Source of the DNA: JBAXZR01 sp041670165
Lineage (GTDB): Bacteria; Bacillota; Clostridia; Christensenellales; UBA1242
NCBI GenBank assembly: GCA_041670165.1
Contig: JBAXZR010000001.1
Coordinates: forward strand, 60,420-124,419
Reading direction: 5' to 3'
Length of the DNA: 64,000 bases
Each line of letters opens with the position of its first letter. Within the stretch, counting starts at the first letter, position 1. The translations under genes and the position numbers were made by a program. The notes beneath the pieces were generated by a model. It did no database searches and was not told the DNA's origin. It worked only from the letters and a program-made list of their open reading frames with translations. This document shows positions 60,603 to 64,000 of the stretch, piece by piece.

Positions 60603-60635
60603 GTGCTAGCACTCTTTTGATTTGAATGCTAGCAC
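60603..60635. promoter_or_regulatory. CIRCE operator of the heat-shock operon
   Basis: GTGCTAGCACTC (60603-60614), 9 nt, GAATGCTAGCAC (60624-60635): 12-bp arms with one mismatch. The known consensus is TTAGCACTC-N9-GAGTGCTAA. It lies between the -10 box and the hrcA ribosome site, so HrcA would block transcription of its own operon. Confidence 0.96.
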
Positions 60636-60636
60636 T

Positions 60637-60664
60637 ATTATATGCAATATATTTTTTTTGTCAA
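60637..60664 (-). promoter_or_regulatory. Promoter of the hrcA-grpE-dnaK-dnaJ operon
   Basis: Minus strand: TTGACA (60664-60659), 16 nt, TATAAT (60642-60637). The CIRCE element begins 1 bp downstream. An extra inverted repeat TTGTCAA/TTGACAA (60658-60677) includes the -35 box. Confidence 0.9.
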
Positions 60665-60776
60665 CTACTTTTGACAACTTTTTTTATTTTTTTTGGGTAA
60701 TTTATTTTTATATACTTTGTATAAAACTCTTGTTCGCTTCCAAATTTTCGCTTATCATAATCATTTTTTGAAGCTA

Positions 60777-61997
60777 TTATATAATTTTTTTCCTTAGCAT
60801 ATCCATTTTTTGCATTTTGTAAGGGCATTCTATAACAAGCTTTTGTTGAACATTTTTGGCGTCCAACACTTCTTTGCCTTTTTCATCTTGCATTGGTTTC
60901 ACTTCAAATTCTCTTCCTTGGGCTTCGCCATTTGAAACAATTTCAAGTTTTTCTCCACAAGCAAATCTGTTTCGTTGTTCAATGAGGTACTTGTTGTTTC
61001 CTTTGTCTTCTAAAACTATTGCCATAAATTCAGTTGTTTGGACAGGCATACTGCTCTCAAGACATTCTTTGTCATTCGCCCCATAAAAAAATCCAGTTGT
61101 AAATTGTCTGTGCGAAACTTTTTCAAGTTCAATTTGCAAATCCTTAATCAATTCATCAGTAAATTTATTTACCAAAATGTTATCCAATGCTTTTCGATAG
61201 GCATTTGTTACAACTCCAACATAAAATTCTGATTTCATTCTTCCTTCAATTTTGAAACTAGAAACACCAGCATCAACAAGGTCTTTTAAATGAGCAATCA
61301 TGCATAAATCTTTACTATTCAATATATAAGTACCCTTTTCATCTTGTTCAATTGGAAAAAAATCACCTTGTCTTGATTTTTCAGTGATGGTATATTCCCA
61401 ACGGCATGGTTGAGCACAAGCTCCACGATTTGAATCTCTTCCTGTCAAATAGTTTGAAAGAAGACATCTTCCTGAATATGAAATGCACATTGCCCCATGA
61501 ACAAAACATTCAATTTCAACATCACTTGGAACTGAAGCTCTAATTTTTTTAATTTCTTCAAGAGAAAGCTCACGAGCAAGAATCAATCTTTTTGCACCAA
61601 GATTAACCATAAGAATTGCTGATTCAGAATTTATTATATTGGCTTGTGTGCTTACATGAATTTCTAAGCTTGGAGCAATTCTTTTAACAAAGGCAAAAAC
61701 ACCAATATCTGCTACAATAACAGCGTCAGCTTTGGCTTTAACCAAAAATTCAACATATTCTTTCATGCCAGCAAAATCATCATCATGAGCAATAATATTA
61801 AGAGTTATATAAGCTTTTTTATTTAGTAAATGAGCATACTCAATCGCCTCAACCATTTCTTTTTCATCAAAATTGCCTGCATATGCCCTTAAACCAAATT
61901 TTTTTCCAGCAAAATATACAGCATCTGCACCGAAGTGAAATGCGGTTTTCATTTTTTCCATTGTTCCTGCTGGAGATAATAGTTCAATCATTTTCAT
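60777..61997 (-). CDS. U32-family peptidase/prephenate-site hydroxylase-like protein
   Basis: 406 residues of the U32 family (YhbU/RlhA/TrhP group). The TIM-barrel start IELLSPAGTMEKMKTAFHFGADAVYFAGK is diagnostic in its parts; MEKMKTAFHFGADAVY and the iron-sulfur cysteines in CFVHGAMCISYSGRCLLSNY and GACAQPCRWEY follow. Family members include tRNA/rRNA hydroxylation factors and collagenase-like proteases, so the reaction is uncertain; RNA hydroxylation is more likely for this subtype. The start is ATG 61997, with AGGGAG 7 nt upstream, overlapping the radical SAM gene by 14 bp. Confidence 0.92.
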   Translation of the reverse strand: MKMIELLSPAGTMEKMKTAFHFGADAVYFAGKKFGLRAYAGNFDEKEMVEAIEYAHLLNKKAYITLNIIAHDDDFAGMKEYVEFLVKAKADAVIVADIGVFAFVKRIAPSLEIHVSTQANIINSESAILMVNLGAKRLILARELSLEEIKKIRASVPSDVEIECFVHGAMCISYSGRCLLSNYLTGRDSNRGACAQPCRWEYTITEKSRQGDFFPIEQDEKGTYILNSKDLCMIAHLKDLVDAGVSSFKIEGRMKSEFYVGVVTNAYRKALDNILVNKFTDELIKDLQIELEKVSHRQFTTGFFYGANDKECLESSMPVQTTEFMAIVLEDKGNNKYLIEQRNRFACGEKLEIVSNGEAQGREFEVKPMQDEKGKEVLDAKNVQQKLVIECPYKMQKMDMLRKKII

Positions 61998-63426
61998 TTG
62001 TTTCTCCCTTTTGACCATTATTAAAGAAATTAAATTTTTTCATAATTACTTCATCAATATTTTTGATATAAAGTTGAACATTTTTCAAGTTTGCACATCT
62101 CTCAATTCTATTTTCATTATTAAAAACTCTTTTGGTAATTCCACCTGCACCGCAAGCAAGAATAGTGTTTGTTTCTTCCATGCTTTCAATGTTAAATCTG
62201 CAAGTTTTTCCTTTTTTGCAATATCCAACATTTTCCTGGCAAGATAACTGATGTTTCTGTCTGTATAAATAATATGGATAATATCCATTTTTTTCCAGTT
62301 TATTTCTTGCAAAATCAACCATTTTTTCAATGCTTGCATCATCAACAATTACTTTATTAGCCAAAAATGAACCATTTTTTATTGAAAGTGTATGAACGGT
62401 TATACTGCTTGGATTAAGCAAAATTGTTTTGTCTAATGTGCTTTCAAAGTCGGCAAAATTTTCATTTGGCAAGCCCGCAATCAAGTCCATATTAATTGAA
62501 AAATTGTAATTTTGAGCTAGTTCATATGCTTTGAGAGTGTCAGCACCAGTATGTTTTCTTCCAATAAGAAGCAAGGTTTCATCTTTAAAAGTTTGAGGAT
62601 TTATACAAATTCTTGTTACATTATGCTTTTTTAGTACATCAAATTTTTCTTTTGTTATTGTATCTGGTCTTCCACATTCAACTGTAAATTCTTTAACTTC
62701 AAAATCAATATTAGTCAAAAGTTCATCAAGCATTTTTGCACTTAATGTTGTTGGAGTTCCCCCACCAATATAGATTGAATTGATTTTATATTGTTTTTCT
62801 TTAATTAACTTTTTAGTTTCAATTAATTCTTTAATAAGATTAGCAAGATATTCTCTTAAAAGTTCTTCATTGTTTTTCATGTCAAAAGCAACAAAACTAC
62901 AATAAGAGCATCTTGTTGGGCAAAATGGAATATTGATATATAAATTAATTAAATTATCACCTCTAACAATTCCTACTTGATTTTCAACAACACTCTTAAC
63001 AAGTTCTGCTTTGTCTTCTCTAACAAGAAATGTATCAGTAAAATATTTTTTTATATCATTTATGTCGTGTCCTTGCAACAGAAATTCATAAGCAAGCCTT
63101 GTTGGTCTTATTCCAGTAAGACACCCCCAAGGTTTAATCTCATTAAAATGTTCTGATAATGCATTGTAAAATGCAAGTTTAACTTCTCTTTTTAAAAGTT
63201 TTTTTTCTTCTAGTTCTGAACAAAAAACATTCATTTCTTGTTTAGAAGCGAATTTGGTTGTTGTTTTATCAATTATTTCAATTTCATTAATGATTATTTG
63301 GTTTTTGAAAGAATAATTATGAATAATCCTTAAATCTTCATTTTCATTGATTTCAGCGCTAGGCAAAAAAAGTCTTATTTCATCAAATATATCATCTTGA
63401 AAGGGACAAGTTGTTTCTAGAATCAT
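61984..63426 (-). CDS. hemZ: Coproporphyrinogen dehydrogenase HemZ-like radical SAM protein
   Basis: 480 residues of the oxygen-independent coproporphyrinogen oxidase (HemN/HemW/HemZ) superfamily. An N-terminal domain of about 160 residues, typical of HemZ, precedes the radical SAM motif NIPFCPTRCSYCSFVAFD. IYIGGGTPTTLSAKMLDELL and DLIAGLPNEN follow. The C-terminal region is rich in Cys (LSCQENVGYCKKGKTCRFNIESM). No other haem genes are in the window, so the substrate is unproved. It overlaps both neighbours. Confidence 0.85.
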   Translation of the reverse strand: MILETTCPFQDDIFDEIRLFLPSAEINENEDLRIIHNYSFKNQIIINEIEIIDKTTTKFASKQEMNVFCSELEEKKLLKREVKLAFYNALSEHFNEIKPWGCLTGIRPTRLAYEFLLQGHDINDIKKYFTDTFLVREDKAELVKSVVENQVGIVRGDNLINLYINIPFCPTRCSYCSFVAFDMKNNEELLREYLANLIKELIETKKLIKEKQYKINSIYIGGGTPTTLSAKMLDELLTNIDFEVKEFTVECGRPDTITKEKFDVLKKHNVTRICINPQTFKDETLLLIGRKHTGADTLKAYELAQNYNFSINMDLIAGLPNENFADFESTLDKTILLNPSSITVHTLSIKNGSFLANKVIVDDASIEKMVDFARNKLEKNGYYPYYLYRQKHQLSCQENVGYCKKGKTCRFNIESMEETNTILACGAGGITKRVFNNENRIERCANLKNVQLYIKNIDEVIMKKFNFFNNGQKGETNEND

Positions 63427-64000
63427 TGTTCACCCCCACCACCAAGTGGAATAGACATTTTCCGAATGAAAGTTGCAATTTTGCTTTGTTCAAGGCTACC
63501 CTTTTCATTTGTTTGAAACACAGAAAGCTTATTGTTTTCAAATTTTTCATCTAAAACATGAATTTCTTTAAAAATTAAATAACATAGATAAACATTTTCA
63601 TATGAACATTTTGTTTCATTGCAAACGGTGGTTAATAGTTCAGTTTGTGAACAAAAGCTTTTGTTCGCATTTAACTTAAATGAATCAAAGATTGTTCCCA
63701 TAAAAATTCTATTTGTTTTAAGTCCAAAAAATGGACTTGTATCAATTGATTTGTTTAAAGGAACAAAAATTTTAGCGTTAGTAAATTTTGACAAAGCTTG
63801 CAAATAACCATTACTAGTTACTGCATCTAAAAAAATAATATTACTCATTTTGTCAAACCATTCAAAAGTGGTTGGAGCGACAACTATGGTATTCAACAGT
63901 GATTTATTACTGATTTGAAAATATGATAATCTTAATTTTTCAACATTAAAGTTTGATTCTAACCAAGATAAACTTTCGTGACTATTTACAACAAATAATG
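63423..64000 (-). CDS. C-terminal part of a larger protein, probably single-stranded-DNA exonuclease RecJ
   Basis: The frame is open through the window edge at 64000; 191 residues are visible. The TTG at 63896 is internal, not a start. The visible part has LFVVNSHESLSWLESNF, then NTIVVAPTTFEWFDKMSNI, IFLDAVTSNGYLQALSK and a winged-helix-like CSYENVYLCYLIFKEIHVLD ahead of SLEQSKIATFIRKMS. This layout resembles the C-terminal domain of Firmicutes RecJ, often near hemZ. The catalytic DHH domain would be outside the window, so the identification is tentative. The stop overlaps hemZ by 4 bp (ATGA). Confidence 0.55.
   Translation of the reverse strand, partial: LFVVNSHESLSWLESNFNVEKLRLSYFQISNKSLLNTIVVAPTTFEWFDKMSNIIFLDAVTSNGYLQALSKFTNAKIFVPLNKSIDTSPFFGLKTNRIFMGTIFDSFKLNANKSFCSQTELLTTVCNETKCSYENVYLCYLIFKEIHVLDEKFENNKLSVFQTNEKGSLEQSKIATFIRKMSIPLGGGGEQ

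Noticed and set aside
60658..60677. CtsR operator at the heat-shock promoter
   Set aside because: CtsR sites are direct heptad repeats (GGTCAAANANRGTCAAA); this is an inverted repeat.
63423..63896. Complete 157-residue gene starting at TTG 63896
   Set aside because: The same frame stays open to the window edge with protein-like sequence, so the TTG is internal.
1..64000. CRISPR arrays, insertion sequences or prophage
   Set aside because: No regularly spaced repeats with unique spacers, no transposase and no phage structural genes were seen.

Overview
The window comes from a low-GC, AT-rich, endospore-forming Firmicutes (Clostridia-like) chromosome. Evidence: the complete spoIIIAA-AH operon, a 23-codon spoVM, a CIRCE-controlled hrcA-grpE-dnaK-dnaJ operon, RNase Y, Asp23, a Phe T-box and consensus sigma-A promoters. 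Intergenic spacers are AT-rich, many adjacent genes overlap by 4-17 bp, and there are no insertion sequences, prophage genes or CRISPR arrays. Almost all of it is core genome. The novelty lies in small genes, regulatory layout and lineage-specific additions.

Layout. 1-1440: N-terminal part of a class A penicillin-binding protein (minus). 1529-9718: miaB-mutS-mutL-miaA-ynbB (plus), tRNA A37 modification plus mismatch repair. 9971-12015: lexA and an Xer-like tyrosine recombinase (minus). 12161-14357: serS and an unknown gene (plus). 14358-15102: gene-free region with 13-bp repeats and palindromes. 15103-20278: YgjP-like metallopeptidase (minus), divergent from a PadR-type regulator fused to a membrane domain and an ABC exporter pair (plus). 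20680-22393: rnhA, tRNA-Trp, a helical-repeat gene and a gene remnant. 22454-30485: rny, then a Phe T-box operon pheS-pheT-iscS-thiI (minus). 30523-32745: asp23-nusB-xseA-xseB. 32910-37662: spoIIIA operon with a sigma-E-like promoter. 37993-39124: efp, rpmB and spoVM. 39436-50364: rpe, rsgA, rlmN, fmt, def, priA, rpoZ, ligA, pcrA (minus). 50405-55478: small unknown genes, rpsU, and HIT-mtaB-rsmE-prmA. 55761-60581: heat-shock operon. 60777-64000: U32 peptidase, HemZ-like radical SAM enzyme, and a probable recJ 3' part.

How it works together. Most of the window serves genome maintenance (MutS/MutL, LexA, PcrA, LigA, PriA, XseAB, RecJ), tRNA/rRNA modification (MiaA, MiaB, MtaB, ThiI/IscS, RlmN, RsmE, PrmA), translation (SerS, PheST, EF-P, L28, S21, Def, Fmt) and sporulation (SpoIIIA channel, SpoVM).

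Most notable points: (i) GrpE has a metallothionein-like N-terminus with 10 Cys and 4 His, and an uncharacterised 38-residue Cys-rich microprotein is encoded just upstream of it in the heat-shock operon; (ii) six genes have promoters whose -10 box lies exactly 6 nt before the ATG, predicting leaderless mRNAs; (iii) a spoVM gene too short for ordinary gene calling; (iv) a PadR-type regulator with a four-helix membrane domain facing an ABC exporter, with a shared inverted 12-mer in the divergent promoter region; (v) MiaB without its TRAM domain; (vi) an iteron-like repeat cluster in an otherwise empty 745-bp spacer.
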